DNA of 64,000 nt, from assembly GCA_033085395.1 (NCBI GenBank), contig JANQBS010000048.1, positions 1 through 64,000 of the forward strand, read 5' to 3'. Positions 22,085-34,985 of the stretch are shown piece by piece. Position numbers and translations under genes: made by a program. Positions within the stretch are counted from its first letter, which is position 1; each line of letters starts with the position of its first letter. The notes beneath the pieces were generated by a model. The model was not told the origin of the DNA. It did no database searches and worked only from the letters and a program-made list of their open reading frames with translations. This DNA comes from Xanthoparmelia taractica. Taxonomy: Eukaryota > Ascomycota > Lecanoromycetes > Lecanorales > Parmeliaceae.

Positions 22085-24399
22085 GATGCTTGGAGCACTG
22101 TGACTCGGTGATGCTGTTTCTCTTCCTCGAATATAGGTATGAAGAAAGAAAAGTAGAGGTGTCTTGGGAGGAGGATCGGAGCTTGTAATGAGGCTTGTTC
22201 GGGACCCTTGCTTGCCAGCCGCAGTCGTGGTGCACTGCCGATCTCGCCACGACGCTATCTTTGTCTTTTTCTCCCTCTCTCTCAACCACGATGACGTTCA
22301 ATACCACGAAGTGAAAAGGTAGTATGTGGGGATGTATAGATGAGAAAGAAGAGAAGAAGAAGAAGAAAGTGGCTTCTGAGGGGAGGACGACGAGTGTAGC
22401 AAGGCAAGTTAAGTCTTTTGACTGCTTTGAAATTGACTCTTGCCTTCAATGGGGGAGGGACGCGTGGATTGGGATCCTGACTTGCGTAAGCTTATATTCG
22501 TCCAATCACATCACACGTTTCGATGATGAGTAAGCTGAGGCTCTTGGGGTTTCTGACTTTCTCGTCCTGGAGCGAACAATATCATTATCATTATTTTTTA
22601 TTATTTTTATCACCATTGTTATAATTGTCATTATTGTCACCATTATAGGGAATAATCATCTTGCAAAATCCACACCCTCGTTGCGTGGGTTTGGTGTTTT
22701 TGCAAGATTTTCAGCCAATAAGCGTCAGCGTCTCTTCCTTCGAAAAAAAATAAAAATACCCGTTTCCAACTTTCTCCCTGCCTTGCTGTCCTGAATCTTA
22801 ATCCGTCGCAAGAGCAATGTCGAAAGTCTAGATCCAGCACGGAACCGGACAGCTTCTCCAACGTGGCCAGAGGTCTAGATGGCCAGAAAAAAACGATGGA
22901 TTTCTTTCTTCCGAACTCATCGATCTACTTCTACCCACCGACTGCTCATGTGCTTCGAAATTCGGCGCCAGATTGGAGAGGCGACGACTGGCATACGCAA
23001 TCTGGGAACCCGCATATATGACTTTCTTTGGGTCTAGCGTGGAAGACGGGCATACGCGTTGCCTTCATTGGGCGCTCCCTGTGATTTCCGTTGCATCCAA
23101 GGAGAGACGCCGGGCTTTACCGCCTGTTATGATCTATCAAGCTGGGCGACCTAATGCGTCCAGCTGCATTTCCGAACAAAAAGCGGGTTCTGGCCTTTCC
23201 CATCATCTGCTCAACCAAAACCTTTTTCATGCATGACCTGGGGAAAATTTGCAAACGGCCAACGTATGAGAAAAGGTAATTTCGTTGGCCGCATCGCCTG
23301 CGTCACCTGCTCTTGACTCAATTGCTTCCGAAGATGGTAGTAGAAGATCTGTTGGCATTTCTCGAGTCTGAGAACGCACTGACGCTAGGTGATGAGGTAG
23401 TCGCAACATAGCACGACGTGGCTTGAGACATGATTGCATACGCTGTTTGATTCTGACGTCTGCCTATTGGAAGAATCCGCTGGTGATATAAGAGATTCCG
23501 AGGAGATACGGCGACGGATATAGATGATTCGCAGCTCGAAAAGGCCGTGTTTGGTTGGCCATGGCTGCGTTGCTGCTTGTTGAGCCGAGGGTATAGGGTT
23601 CAAAAGCATCCAGGCCTGGCCGAGCCCTAGACTCTTGCTCGAAAACCGGGCAGCTGCATTTGAACATCGAGATTTACGGCTCCCAGATCTAGAGGCTTCC
23701 CCTCGTCGTTATCTTCCAAATGAAAGCACCCAAACGGTCCGACAGTCGCAAGCGTGAAGTGTCTGTAGCTACGACTACCCCTCCTGCACGAACCAGCCCA
23801 ACCGCAATCCCGCACCACGCCTCGACCAACTCTCTCTTTTCCACCTTATCCGAGGTCTTGTGAATCCCATTCTCGACCCTTGTTTCCGACAAGCTCGCAC
23901 CCTGCTGATCCTCGACCGCATATAGCATGACAGAGCTGGGTAGCAGGAACTCCGCTTGGTGGTCTTGATGTTGTCTGGCCGCGTACAGTAATCCCGATTC
24001 GTCCAAGCTTAATAAAGTGAACCTCGAAACTTGTGTCCAGAATGAAAGCTACATGAAAATCAAGTTCAGAGAACGAGGATGCTAGGATTGCCTGGTGAAT
24101 GTATCTGGATAGTATTAGTTGAGTGTGGGCTGGCTGGATGGGGCGAGGGCCAATAAGCCTATCGTACAAGAACGAGGGAAGAAGAATGAGGAGACGCTTG
24201 CACTGCGGCAGGCTGCAGGTGAGAATAAAGAATGCTGGTAAACAACACATTGAAGGGTTGAATCAACAAGAACAAGGTATTCAGGATCGATCATTGACTG
24301 GGTCGCTCGAAGTGAGTTGCCAATGGAGACATAGGAGCCGATAGCAAGCACTTTATTCGTACTCGAGCATTGGTAAATAGACGTTTGAAGCGTTGACTG
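22085..24399. other. Intergenic region upstream of png1
   Basis: Contains an AT-rich triplet-like tract (TTATCATTATT.. units) at about 22580-22650 and a purine tract at 22340-22370. One minus-strand frame (24006-23689) looks moderately coding and is listed separately. No other feature was recognised. Confidence 0.4.
23627..24006 (-). CDS. Hypothetical protein, doubtful
   Basis: A minus-strand frame from ATG at 24006 reads MDESGLLYAARQHQDHQ, then EDQQGASLSETRVENG and VEAWCGIAVGLVRAGGVVVA, with codon choice that looks coding. Near 23720 it ends, but the neighbouring frame continues with CFHLEDNDEGKPLDLGAVNL to a stop at 23627. Joining them needs a one-base shift, since I found no intron there. 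No family was recognised. It may be a decayed small gene or chance. Confidence 0.2.
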
Positions 24400-27300
24400 C
24401 TATGGATTCCACTCTTGATTTCCAAGATATCGCGGCGGTAAGTCTAGATCGAACAGTGGCCTCTCCACCAATGCAACTTCTAGGCCTAACGGTGAGTCGT
24501 CATCCGCTTCGCCCTTTGCTGCTTCGGCACCTGTCGCGCCACTTAATGGCACTATGCCGAGAATAGGTCGATATTTGTATGTGTGCCAGTACGCAGGGCG
24601 TTCGTCATCTCTCATCTTAGCAAAGCGGGTGTCACCATTCTCGGTGGTTTCCCCATCAGTGGAATTGTCAGCATGGCGATTGGACCTGCGCCCATTTGTG
24701 TTGATGTTGCCTCGTCGAAGCTTGATCAAGGCCTGATCGGATTCGTCGGCTGACAAGTAACCCCCATCCTCGTCCGAAGAAAGGTCCTGCTCTGCATCCA
24801 GGTTAATCCATTGACCTGCCGCCCCATTTACTCCGTCGATTCTGCACAACTTACGGCCAATGCCTATTCCAAGCTCGGTGTTGGGGATCTTGCTGCCTGC
24901 GCCAGTTTCGGTCCGGGGACGGCTTGCTGTATTTTCTTCCTCGTCGTCCACGCGCTTTCTCTTGAGGCTGACATCTTTGCTGGAACCGTTTGTGACGTGT
25001 AAAACTCCTAGTCCGTTATCTACGGTGGGCATATTTCTCGATAGATCAAACATCCACACCCACGAGACACCGTAGAGCCATATCCTTTCATTTTGACCTC
25101 TCAAATCCCAAATAGCGCTTTTTGCTCTATCCTTGAGAAGTCGAAAATCTTGGGGTAGGCTTGATGTCGGATTCCTTCGTGACCAGTCTGATAGTGTGCC
25201 TGACAGGACGTTGAATTCATATATTTGATTTTCTGCCGTAAGCACGAACAGTCTATCCTCGCCATTCGGTAGGTCGTGAGAATGTGGGTGTGGGTTACAG
25301 CGAGTTGGGTGTACACCGACATTACCGTTCGTCAAAGTCCCATCAGCTTGCGTGGTGGTCGGACGAAAGGTAAGGACGAGAGGAGTGGCGGGTAGCTTTG
25401 TTAGCAGTGAAGCGGCTGGATTTCGAACCCAATGTTCACCGAATATATTTGTACGACTATCCCCTTCCTCGCTGTCTTCCTCACTTGACAAGTCAGACTT
25501 GACTGCGGCATCTGCGGGATTTGCTTGCTGATCATTTCCCTGCCCAAGATCTTCTTGGCCTTCAATAACCCAGGTATCAAGGAAGCCCGAGATGTCCGAG
25601 ACTGCCAGGATTCGACTGTCAGCAGAAAACGAAAGGCGATTTATAGATCTGTTATAGCTCCCTAGACCAGCGTCCTTAGCCTTCACGTTCGAGGTATCGC
25701 GACGTAGCCGCTTCAGCTCGACTGGTGTTTGTAAGAAGATAGACGACCTCTTTTCCTTGTCCATCTCTGATCTCCTGTAAAGACAAACTCTATTTTCCGC
25801 TTCGATCGTTGCCAACCATTTTGTGTCTGGCGAAAATTGTACCATCTTTGCTTGACGTTTACTCAAGTCGGCGCAGGCCTGGGTCAGCTCAAACTTCTGG
25901 ATTTTGAGCATACCAGATTTGAAATGCAGACCGAAGATTCGAATTCCTTCCATAGTCGCGACTACGAGCTTCTTCCCATCTGAAGATATGTCTACGGATG
26001 TAATGGACTCGTCACCCTGTGACAGATATCAATGCCCAAATGCTAACGAGGGCTGGGCAGGTGACTGACCTGAAGACCGATTTTGGCAGCAAGTCTTCTT
26101 CCTTGCGGCCCATTGACCTCTGGAGAAGATTCGCTGTCCACCTGCCTCTGTGAAGGTTTCGAAATCGTCCAGATACTGACCTCCCGATCCCACCAACTTA
26201 CCAAAAAACGGTGCTCAGATGCGCTTCGGACGTTGGGTTCCTGTGGGAGACCAGCCAGAGTGCGATGGTGCTCCCGCCCAAATTCCCGGATTGGTACGAT
26301 AATAGGCGTAGTATCGAGTCCTGTAAAATAGTAAGGCTTGGTACAGCATGCGAGCGTAGAAGAATCATAGCGGTACCTCCTGACACTAGGACACTCATGT
26401 GCTTTGTCTCGAAGGTAGCCATGGCTTTGACATCATGTTGATGCATCCGTTGATGGGTGATCTTCGCCCATCGGTGACCTTCTCCTTTCCGTCTGTACAA
26501 CGTTGTCCTTCGGTCCATACCAGCACTGAAGACGGATTGACCGTCTGCGCTCACCGCAACATCCAAGATGTCAGCGTCGTGGCTCTTGATACGCTGCAAC
26601 AACGCATAATTCTTGCCGTCCCAGAAAGATAGCGTTCCTGTGGAATCACCGGAGACAATCGTGCCATCAAGCAAACACTTCACGGACCACACCAGAATCT
26701 CTTTGGGGCCACCCTTCGGTCCAGCCCCCAGCGTCATATTTCGCAACTGCTGGCCATTGCGCATGTCGTATATTCGTATGGTACTATCGGCGTGGCCTGC
26801 GATAATGGTGTGGCGGTTTTGAAATGTCAGGCTCAAAACACGAGATCTTTTCTTCGATGGTCTTGCGAGGATTCTTGTAAATTGTAGATCGTCGTCGGCA
26901 GTACCAAGCAGAACAATAGTGCCATCGGCGCATCCAACAGCTAAGTTCTGCATCTGTGACTCCTCTTCTTGTGCTTGGTCTTCCACTGGCCTTCCAGGCT
27001 TTTTGGGTAGCTGCCCCTTGGGCTGCGCTGCAATACACCAGATCTCTCCATAGTTGCCTGCTGAGTGTCGTACGGGTCTCCCTGTCCCAAGGTTCCACTC
27101 AGTCACTGCTGTCGAATACCCAATGCTGAAGAGTCTCAGCTTTCCAGGGATAGTATTGCCGCTCTTGTCCACATCTTTTAGGTCTTGTGTCCACACTAGT
27201 CCTTCGATACTTCGATCTTTTGCCCCTCGAAAAATGCTTTCCTGATACCATGCACCTCTCAAAGGATTCCAAATCTCGATGTCACCGTTTGCTCGGCCAA

Positions 27301-27421
27301 TTGCCAATCGTAGGCTTGAGGGTCCTTTGCCCGGACACGTTGGGGTAGAAGGATGGGAGAATGCAAGGGCGTTTATGGCAGAAGGAGGGTAGGGCACAAA
27401 GCGGCAGCGGTGGATGTCCAT
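24400..27421 (-). CDS. utp4: U3 snoRNP processome WD40 protein Utp4
   Basis: Exons 27421-26377, 26320-26070 and 26016-24400 with introns of 56 and 53 nt; phases close to 970 residues. The protein opens with MDIHRCRFVPYPPSAINALAF and a series of WD40 repeats (ADGDIEIWN-like strands IGRANGDIEIWNP, VGCADGTIVLL, AGHADSTIRIYDM, SGDSTGTLSFWD). The exon 1/2 junction creates SGGLDTTPIIVPIREFG and LPQEPNVRSA, a hallmark of fungal Utp4. A second WD40 half continues in exon 3 (DESITSVDISSDGKKLVVAT) with an acidic insert. Utp4 (human cirhin) belongs to the t-UTP/UtpA subcomplex that binds nascent pre-rRNA in the nucleolus and is needed for 18S rRNA processing. Essential housekeeping gene in yeast; nothing odd seen. 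Confidence 0.88.
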
Positions 27422-30002
27422 GGCTCATAGTCGTAGACTACCACGTCTGCCACTGGAGAGAGGATTCCGTGTAATCGTACCTCATTTCTGCGTTGTGACC
27501 AGAGCAGAAAACTTGCAGACTGCGGGGCAGCTTTAATCGTAGGGCAGTTTGTCACGAGATTTCCTCGCTTAATCGTCATTTCGTGGGGTGTCAAAGGGTC
27601 AAAACTCATCTACAACATTTCACTTTATTATACAGTCGTTAATCTCATGGAAGTCTATAAAGGGCTTTCTCCTCGTGGTCAAAGGCTCTAAATGCCAAGC
27701 TGGTATTGTCAATAGAAAATGGCATGCACAGAAAAAGGGGCGCATTGGCCCGGCTCTGAGAAAGCTACATCAATGTCCCAGCAGCATCAGGAAATTATTA
27801 CTGGAGTAGTTGTGACTATGATGGATAGAGATGCAGCAATTGTTAGGGAAAAAGTTTATGGTGGTAGACGAGCACACTGAAAGTTAAAATGTCTTGGGTC
27901 TGCAGCATGGTGGCGTTGCTGGCATATGTATAACTTGTACACAACACATCAACGAGCGTCGAGCTCCTTCCTAACATCGGCGATAAGTATGTTGCTCTCC
28001 GACATGAGTCGATAAGGTCGGCCATGGTTGGGCTGCCTTCTCCTCAATCTATCAGAGGTAGTCATGCTTCGCTACTATGCTCTGGGGAATAATTCTACCC
28101 ACCTTATTTGTACAGTCATCAAAGGTTTCCATGACACTTGCGTCCCTTGACTGGAAAGGCAGTCATATAATATTACGTAGAATTGTAAAGGCTTGAAAAA
28201 CGTGGTAAGGAGGTACGAATCAAAATTTGAGCTTTGATGCAAGGGTTTCTTGCGCCTCTGGATGCATACTGCGTCGCGCAGTAGTGTTACTTTATCTCGA
28301 TCAAGCATGCGCACTACCTAGAGTATGCAGCAGCCGATTCGCGCGTGAGATGCCAAGACTGGAGCAAGAAGAGACTCCTGAGGCTGCTGCTTTCCATACT
28401 CATGGTGTGCCCTTCTCTGCAGCGTCTTCATCGTTTTTGGCCCTGGCAACGCCTATGATCACTGCTAAAGATTCATATTGAAGTACTGACATGGTACTCC
28501 ACTATATCTTTCATTTGAGCGAAAAACATAAGTACGAGGGGCAATTTGGCACGGGTGTCGGATAAAATGATATGAGTTCTTTTCAGGCCTCCCACTCACA
28601 CCCCTTTGTAGCTTCCCGAAGAATCCGGAGGGATGACCGTGGCCGCACCAATAGGATGTGCCCTTGCTATTTGTAAAAAAGGATTCGGGGCTTGCTTTTA
28701 GTGCTCGGTTCTCGTCCCCGCAGATGCGCGTCTTTGCACGCGTCTAGCAAGAAGAAATTTTCCACACGCGTAGATTAGTTCAACTCGTCATAGCCAGACT
28801 CCGACCCCGAGGTCCCGGATGCAAACAGATCACTGGCTCAGCTCTGATTCAGATATATCCAATCAGTATGACAGATGTAGATGGATTCTATTACCGTAAA
28901 GAGTCGACCCTTATATGCAGCTGCGGAGCTCAGGAGAAGTACAGGAGCGCCGCAGTTTGAGTTGGTGAGACGTTCCTGTCTCAGATTGCCCCATGCCTTA
29001 TGAGGCTTGTTGCCTCTCGCAGTTGGAGTTGGTGGCTTATCAACGGCAGGAAATCAACTCGCTATTCATATTGATCATAAGTAGGGAAACCGAAGCCCCT
29101 TGGGTCCGTCATCTGGGTTATGCGTTGTCTGTTGCTCCAAGAGCTTCTTTTGCAGCAGCAAAGATCCCGAGTGTACTCAAGTAGCGAGAACAATTCTGCA
29201 TACGGAGTAGAGCAGGGGCCGAAATGTCATGCGGCTCTCCACCTCAAGGCCACATGGATGGCGAATTCCAGATACTTCTAAGAAAAGGTGACACCTCAGG
29301 CCACCGCCAAAAGCATGATGCCGTCACGGCGGAGATGAATGATCATCAGTCCTTACCGAAAGGGGTGGTGCATGTCGCGCTGGCAGGATAGGGAAACAGG
29401 GAAGAGACTGAATCTCTTAGGGCTGCATGTTTTGGCTGCATGGTGCTAATGCCATCAGGATCAGTGGTAGCGAAGAGGACTCGACTTTTATGGAATCGAG
29501 TGCCGCTTTTTTCGTTTGACCATTGAGAACGCGAATGAAGATCAAGCCGGTAAGGGAATCGGAGCTGTAAAGCGCAGCAATAGGTCGCGCATAGTATTAG
29601 GCCGCCTCTGTTGGATCAGCAATGTCCATTTACACAAACCATTACCCCCCTCAGCGTATCGACAATGCCCGCGGAACCTATAAAACAAGTCTTTAGAGAT
29701 TATACTCGTGATAGACAATATTCGAAATTGCGGATGGATGATACAACACCGGTGCCATGGTACGCTTTTCTTCTCTGAAATGAAGAAGAACGTGTGGACC
29801 AGGAACGAGTAAACCAAGTAGACACGCGACCCAAGGATCTGACGCCAAAGCATTCAGTAAGGGTTGAAAACCACTTAAGCCAGTATCAGTAACCAGGCAC
29901 TCTTAAGCACTTCATAGGCTCAAACGTTCAGGCCGCTCCAGGGCACTAATCCCCATGCAGCACCCCTGCAGCTTAAGCCCCCAAGGAACCAAATCTTGAA
30001 TC
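27422..30002. other. Long intergenic region, no supported gene
   Basis: Between the divergent utp4 and cyclin genes. Scattered short frames on both strands lack motifs. Nothing recognised apart from general promoter DNA. Confidence 0.45.
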
Positions 30003-31710
30003 TTTAAGCTGTGCCAGCCTTCAAACTTCTCTCTTCATCCTGTGGAGAGCAGTGCTTCTCTCCCTCACCACACCTTTTACCTCCTCTTCTCCCCTTTAGC
30101 CCTTGGACTCTCCTCTGCCAGTCATACAGAGGCTCGGAGTGGGCGTGGAGTTCGTTAAATGCATGTTCAGAAATAACTCTGGGCGGCTTTCGACTCCAAC
30201 TCTCTACTGCCGTGCGGGTGGGTGTAGTCCTCAACCTCGACACCCTCTTTCACCCACGGCAGCCACCCATCAATCTCTCATTTCTTCTCTTCATTCGACC
30301 TCATAATCGTCACCTGGCCACGATCACCACGACATCATCAGTCCTTCACTTCCCCCAAAGATCAGCATCGTCTGCCGAGCCCGCCAACCACCAACCGTCG
30401 ACCTCATACCACAACTCCCCACGGAAATCAGACGCAGACGAATCCGTCGTTATTCAATACCTCGGCGCAGTGCACATGGTCAATTGAAGTGAATAGTGAG
30501 CTACATATCTCTTTTTCTTCATGCATTCCTCATTGGTCCAGCACAAGGGGTTCAGGGGACTATCACATGAGCCACAGTCAACGCCATTCCTCTTTAACAT
30601 TACCCATCACTTCATGTGGAATGTTACCTCCTTCCCATCTGAGAAATGGGTGCCAATGGCATACGACCATCCAGACAGCCAAGCTCGGACAACTCTTGAA
30701 CGCAGCCAGCGACTTTCTGCGGGCTTCAATTAGTCTCAACGCCCGCCCGTTCTCCCTTTCAGATCTTCCTGGATACCTCTCTCACGGCTCCCTTCCTCTC
30801 CGATGGTCATGGGTGTTAGTCACGACTTGGCCTTTGGGAGAATTAGCCCTAGCGAAGGTTCACCGTCAAGAATCTATTACAGTCGCTCGGCATCCATCTA
30901 TAACTCTTCGGAAAAGGATAAGAGAGCTTTTTCTACCATCAATGAAGGGAGATCTTGAAAATCACGCGACCATTACGCGTGCCTGTACTCGCGTCTGAAT
31001 ACACTTTGCTTACGATTACAACACAAGACATCAAAGTTGCTGACTATATTCTCATCATCGTAGAGACGCTGCGTTACTTTCGTTGACACGGAATCCCTGG
31101 CTCGAACCCTACCTTCGCCTACTTTAGAGTCGTCATCAACAAGTCGGAAGCTTGAGGCACGTCAAATCTAATCGCTCTTTAGAAACCCGCGCTGACCTTT
31201 TCTCCATATGTCTAGGCAGCGGTCAATTCCAGGGTCCCAAAGTCTGCATTCTCGGCCCCAAATACGTTAGTGGAGGCGTTAGCTCGTCGTCTACCGACTC
31301 TGTAGCCAGGTCATTCCAGAAGTCGGAAAAATACTTGACAAGATTGCAAGGGACTTGAGCCCTGATTATACCTCATCTCATTAATCCCAATTTGTCTAGG
31401 TAAGCAACGTGGCAACCTTTCTGATTCGATGGCTGGTCCCCGGACTCTCATTTGATTTGACGACGCTCCTGTCCCTGCATCACTCGCGAACTGTTCCAAG
31501 GGCTAACACTTTGGGCCTAGAGGTCCCGTTATATCTGTTATTGCCGGCCACTTGAACAGGGCCACCTCAGTCATTCTCTACTGTCGTTCCAACTAATTAC
31601 GATCCTTCGATCAATAATCTCACCCAAGTCGTTCCCTTCTATTATTAGTGTTTAAAGAAGTTCTATTACTATTTTCGAAAGTTACACGAAGCAACGGTCC
31701 ATCGTTCGTT
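30003..31710 (+). promoter_or_regulatory. Long CT-rich leader/promoter of the G1 cyclin gene
   Basis: Starting near 30020 the plus strand is strongly pyrimidine-rich (CTCTTC, CCTCCTC, CTTCATTC runs to about 30420), typical of transcription starts and long 5' leaders of fungal regulatory genes. Several upstream ATG frames follow (for example 30489-30998 and 31152-31358) before the cyclin start at 31711. Long leaders with upstream frames are known for fungal G1 cyclins. Whether transcription really starts at 30 kb is inference. Confidence 0.4.
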
Positions 31711-32997
31711 ATGGCCTCTTACCACAGTCAATGTGACAGCTACTTTGTGGAATCTCATGAAGATCAGGAAAAGAGATTTCGAGAAGAGCTGAAGGAATAC
31801 GATAGGCGCCAGAAATGGCAAACACAGCTTGCCATTGCCGAGGATCTATCTCAACTGACAAGCTGTGAATATCGAGACGATATCCTGGAACACATGGAGA
31901 CGATGGAGGTTAAGCGCCTCGATGCCTGATATGGTCAGGTTCATGCTGACACCCATGTTTAGGCGAAAACGTTGCCAGACGTTGCTTCGATCGACATTCA
32001 AACAGAGATCAAATGGTTTATGCGTCCATACCTCGTTGACTTCTTAATTGAAGCTCACAATGCGTTCGGCCTGCTACCAGGGACACTCTTCTTGACCATC
32101 AACTTACTCGACCGATACTGTTCTCGACGAGTGGTATACAAGAAGCATTACCAGCTTGTAGGATGTTCGGCGTTGCTCATAGCAGCAAAGTACGGCGACA
32201 GAAAAGACCGCGTGCCCACCATCAAAGAGCTTAAGCAAATGTGCTGTGGACTGTACGAAGATGACATGTTCACTCAGATGGAATGGCATGTGCTGCAAAC
32301 CCTAGATTGGATTATTGGCCATCCTACGATCGACAGCTTCCTCCAATTGGCGCTTGAGAACGTGGCCTACGATCCAGACGTCGAGCATATGGCATGCTAT
32401 ATCTCAGAAATCGCCATGTTCCAGAAGGACTTTGTTTCCAAGCGCCCATCCGACATGGCTCGCTCTTCATTGGCTTTGGCCCGGTGCATCCTCAGTCGTC
32501 CTCAAGCCTTGAATACCGAATGGGCTGCGAAGTACGATTCAGATACGCTGTTCACTCTGTCTAAGCAACTACTCCGACCCTCCAAGGTCTTACATACAAA
32601 GTATCAGGCGGCTAATCTTTCGCGAGTATCGATGATTCTGGAGGACGTCCTGGCTCGGCAGGCCTCGATCAATAGATGCTATGCTGGTGCCCCACCTACT
32701 CCGCCGTCGGAGAAATGTTCTGAGCGATTTGGAACTTTCCCGCACAACGGAACGCCTGTCACGCCGACGAAGCCATCATCATTTATCCCTGGCATCAGTA
32801 ATGGATGCCCCACGCCACCGATCACTCCAACACACGACGAGTATTTCAATGTCGATCAAAATCCATTCAAGACCAACAGAAACCCAGGTCTAGGAGGCAT
32901 ACGTCGTCCGGCAAGCCCTGGAAGCCTGCCGCCATCCCAGCAACAAGCAGTGCCTTTCTCGCTGCCGCCAATCAGTCAGATGGCTTCGACGTACTAG
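31711..32997 (+). CDS. G1/S-specific cyclin (Cln/Puc1 type)
   Basis: Exons 31711-31908 and 31963-32997, intron 54 nt; 410 residues. Start set at MASYHSQCDSYF, as the in-frame upstream extension (31648) is not protein-like. The cyclin box runs from about residue 45 to 180: CEYRDDILEHME, RPYLVDFLIEAHNAF, LFLTINLLDRYCSRR, YQLVGCSALLIAAKY, then LKQMCCGLYEDDMFTQMEW and LQTLDWIIGHPT. This is the G1 cyclin version of the fold, which activates Cdc28/Cdk1 at Start. The tail from about 290 is Pro/Thr-rich with several TPP and SPG sites (APPTPPSEK, GTPVTPTKP, CPTPPITPT), probable CDK sites and degron, consistent with phospho-dependent turnover. In Pezizomycotina a single Cln-type cyclin is usual. Confidence 0.85.
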
Positions 32998-34023
32998 GCT
33001 TGCATTTTTTATAAGCCGGAATCCCTTCAACGAGTCAATCTCGCAGATGTCCTGGCCTTGTCACTAACCATAGGATCTACGATGAATGTCCTCGGCCAGA
33101 CCCTACAGCTTGTGAATGCCGAATCCTCGCATGTCACAGCATCTACTTGTACCATACCCACCATCACTCTCGCATTAGCCACATTGTCAGTTCAGCATTG
33201 ATAGCGTCCAGTCCAGCATCGGTTGTGTCATGTTATAGTTTACTCCATCGGCTTTAGCTCATCGTCTTGTTCGCGGTACATGAAAAAAGGAACGCCATCA
33301 CTGGCGGATCATCAAATTAAAAGCAGGCATACATTGCGGCACCAGCACACGCTCACTGACGGAAGGCCTCGGGGCTCCGGTAAAATTGTTCAGCAGGCTT
33401 GGATAGTTTGATCCAAGGTCGATAGGATATGGGGAAGAGCGTACACCTAGCAGCAACGACATGCAAACCTTCTTTTCTAACCCGTGGCACCAGTACTCGC
33501 AGGAGTCTGTCTACGCTGTCTTTGGCTTTTCGCTCCGGAGGGCGAGGGAAAGGAGGAGAAGGGAAAGGGGGAACGGAAGGAGATACCCAATAGAGCTTGC
33601 GCCCACGCTGATTCCAATCGCTTGTATATTAGGAATGCCGCCGTGGTGCGTTGGCTCGCACACACTCTAATAATGGAAATGAAATGAACCAAGCCTCTGC
33701 TGTCTCCTGCTGCTGCTGCTGCTGCTGCTTACATAGATACATTGCCTCTTTGCACAAATGCCATCGCACAACGACAGAACAACATCTCGTAATCTTTCAA
33801 CCAAAAGGTGCTCCTAAGTAGGATCCAGACAAACTCTCCCTACCGTATTGCTCCTGAGAAAAACCCGGCACCATCCTCCCTCGACCTCACTGAATCAAAC
33901 TCGCTGTCTCCCTCCCCAACACCCAACAGCGACTCCTTTCCTTCCGTTCCTTCTTTCCTCCCTTCCTTCTTTCCTTCCCTTCCTTCTTTCCTTCCCTTCC
34001 TTCCTTCCTTTATTCATCATCAT

Positions 34024-34112
34024 CATCATCACGTTTCTCATCATCACGTTTCCCATCATCACGTTTCCCATCATCACGTTTCCCATCATCACGTTTCCCA
34101 TCATCACGTTCC
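34024..34112. repeat. 15-bp tandem repeat (CATCATCACGTTTCC), about six units
   Basis: Units of catcatcacgtttcc follow one another with one T/C variant in the first unit, directly after a (CTTC)n tract and a CATCAT run. The length being a multiple of three gives a false open frame with HHHVS repeats. A minisatellite, likely length-polymorphic between strains. Confidence 0.9.
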
Positions 34113-34259
34113 TTACATCGCCAATATAACATCGGGGACTGAGATGAGAGAACGAGAGAATGAGGCAAGAGCGCGTCAGGTGCGTTTATAGTTGAGAGTT
34201 AAGAGCGCAATCGGTATATGTTATGAGTTGCCAGTGCGCGATAGATTGGTGGGTGCAAG

Positions 34260-34625
34260 TAAGTGAGAGGAGATGGGAAAGAGAGAGAGAGATTGAGAGT
34301 TGTGAAGAGAGAGAGGAGATGGGGGAGATGGGGAAGAGAGAGAGGAGATTGGGAAGAGAGTAGCGAAGAGAGGGAGAAGGAGAGGGAAAGTTGCGAGGAG
34401 AAAGAGGTTGGAGAGGTGCGAAGAGAGGAAAAAGAAAAGAAAAGGGGGAAGCAAATGTGATGAGAGGGAGAAAGGATCTGGTGATGGTGATGGTGGATTA
34501 AGATCGATTGTTGGAATGAGGGTAAGGGTAAGGGAATGGAAGGGGGATGAGGAGAAGGAGGAGGTCGTGGGTGAGGTGATGTGTTGTGAAGGGGAGGAAG
34601 GGGAGGAAGGGGAGGGAAGGAGAGG
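34260..34625. repeat. Long polypurine tract
   Basis: About 360 bases with almost only G and A on the plus strand (gggagatggggaagagag and similar), interrupted by few pyrimidines. Such tracts can form triplex or G-rich structures; here it sits between two convergent genes. Confidence 0.75.
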
Positions 34626-34985
34626 TGCTGCATAATGGCTGGAAGACCACGGACGGCCAAGTGGGAGGTAGGAAGGAGGGAGAGAGGAATTGAGTGTAGT
34701 GCAGTGTGTTTGGCTGGGGGAGGCTATCGCGCTTCAGTAAGACACGCACTTGAAGTCCAGGATGAAGAATGGTCCCGATGGGTTTCCGGAAATTGCTCGT
34801 CTTGTGATTCCTCTAGCGGAGTAGATAGTATACAAACGCATGCAGAAAAGATATCCAGATACCATAATCAATACCCCACATGTTGCATGCAATCTCGATT
34901 TGACAAGAGAGGCCCATTGGACATGTATATCGATCCCGCCCGTAGAGCACCACCCATAGCCCCCCCATACAAAGTATCCAGAAAC

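Larger units (their letters stand above)
32998..34985. other. Low-complexity intergenic region
   Basis: Gap between the convergent cyclin and ATO transporter genes. Contains a CTG/CTGCTG run at 33707-33730, a CCTT-rich tract at 33940-34012, a 15-bp tandem array (listed separately) and a long purine (GGGAGA/GAAAGA) tract from about 34260 to 34625. Long frames here are translation of repeats, not genes. Confidence 0.7.

Noticed and set aside
21164..22285. Upstream extension of png1 from 22285
   Set aside because: The extra 67 codons before MGDSNGPP are not protein-like and cover the leader; the family-type Pro-rich start fits 22084.
34024..34112. Regular spaced repeat considered as CRISPR-like
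   Set aside because: Units are contiguous with no spacers, and the genome is eukaryotic; it is a minisatellite.
33808..34191. Frame encoding His-rich HHHVS repeats
   Set aside because: It is translation of the 15-bp minisatellite and a pyrimidine tract, without any start or splice context.
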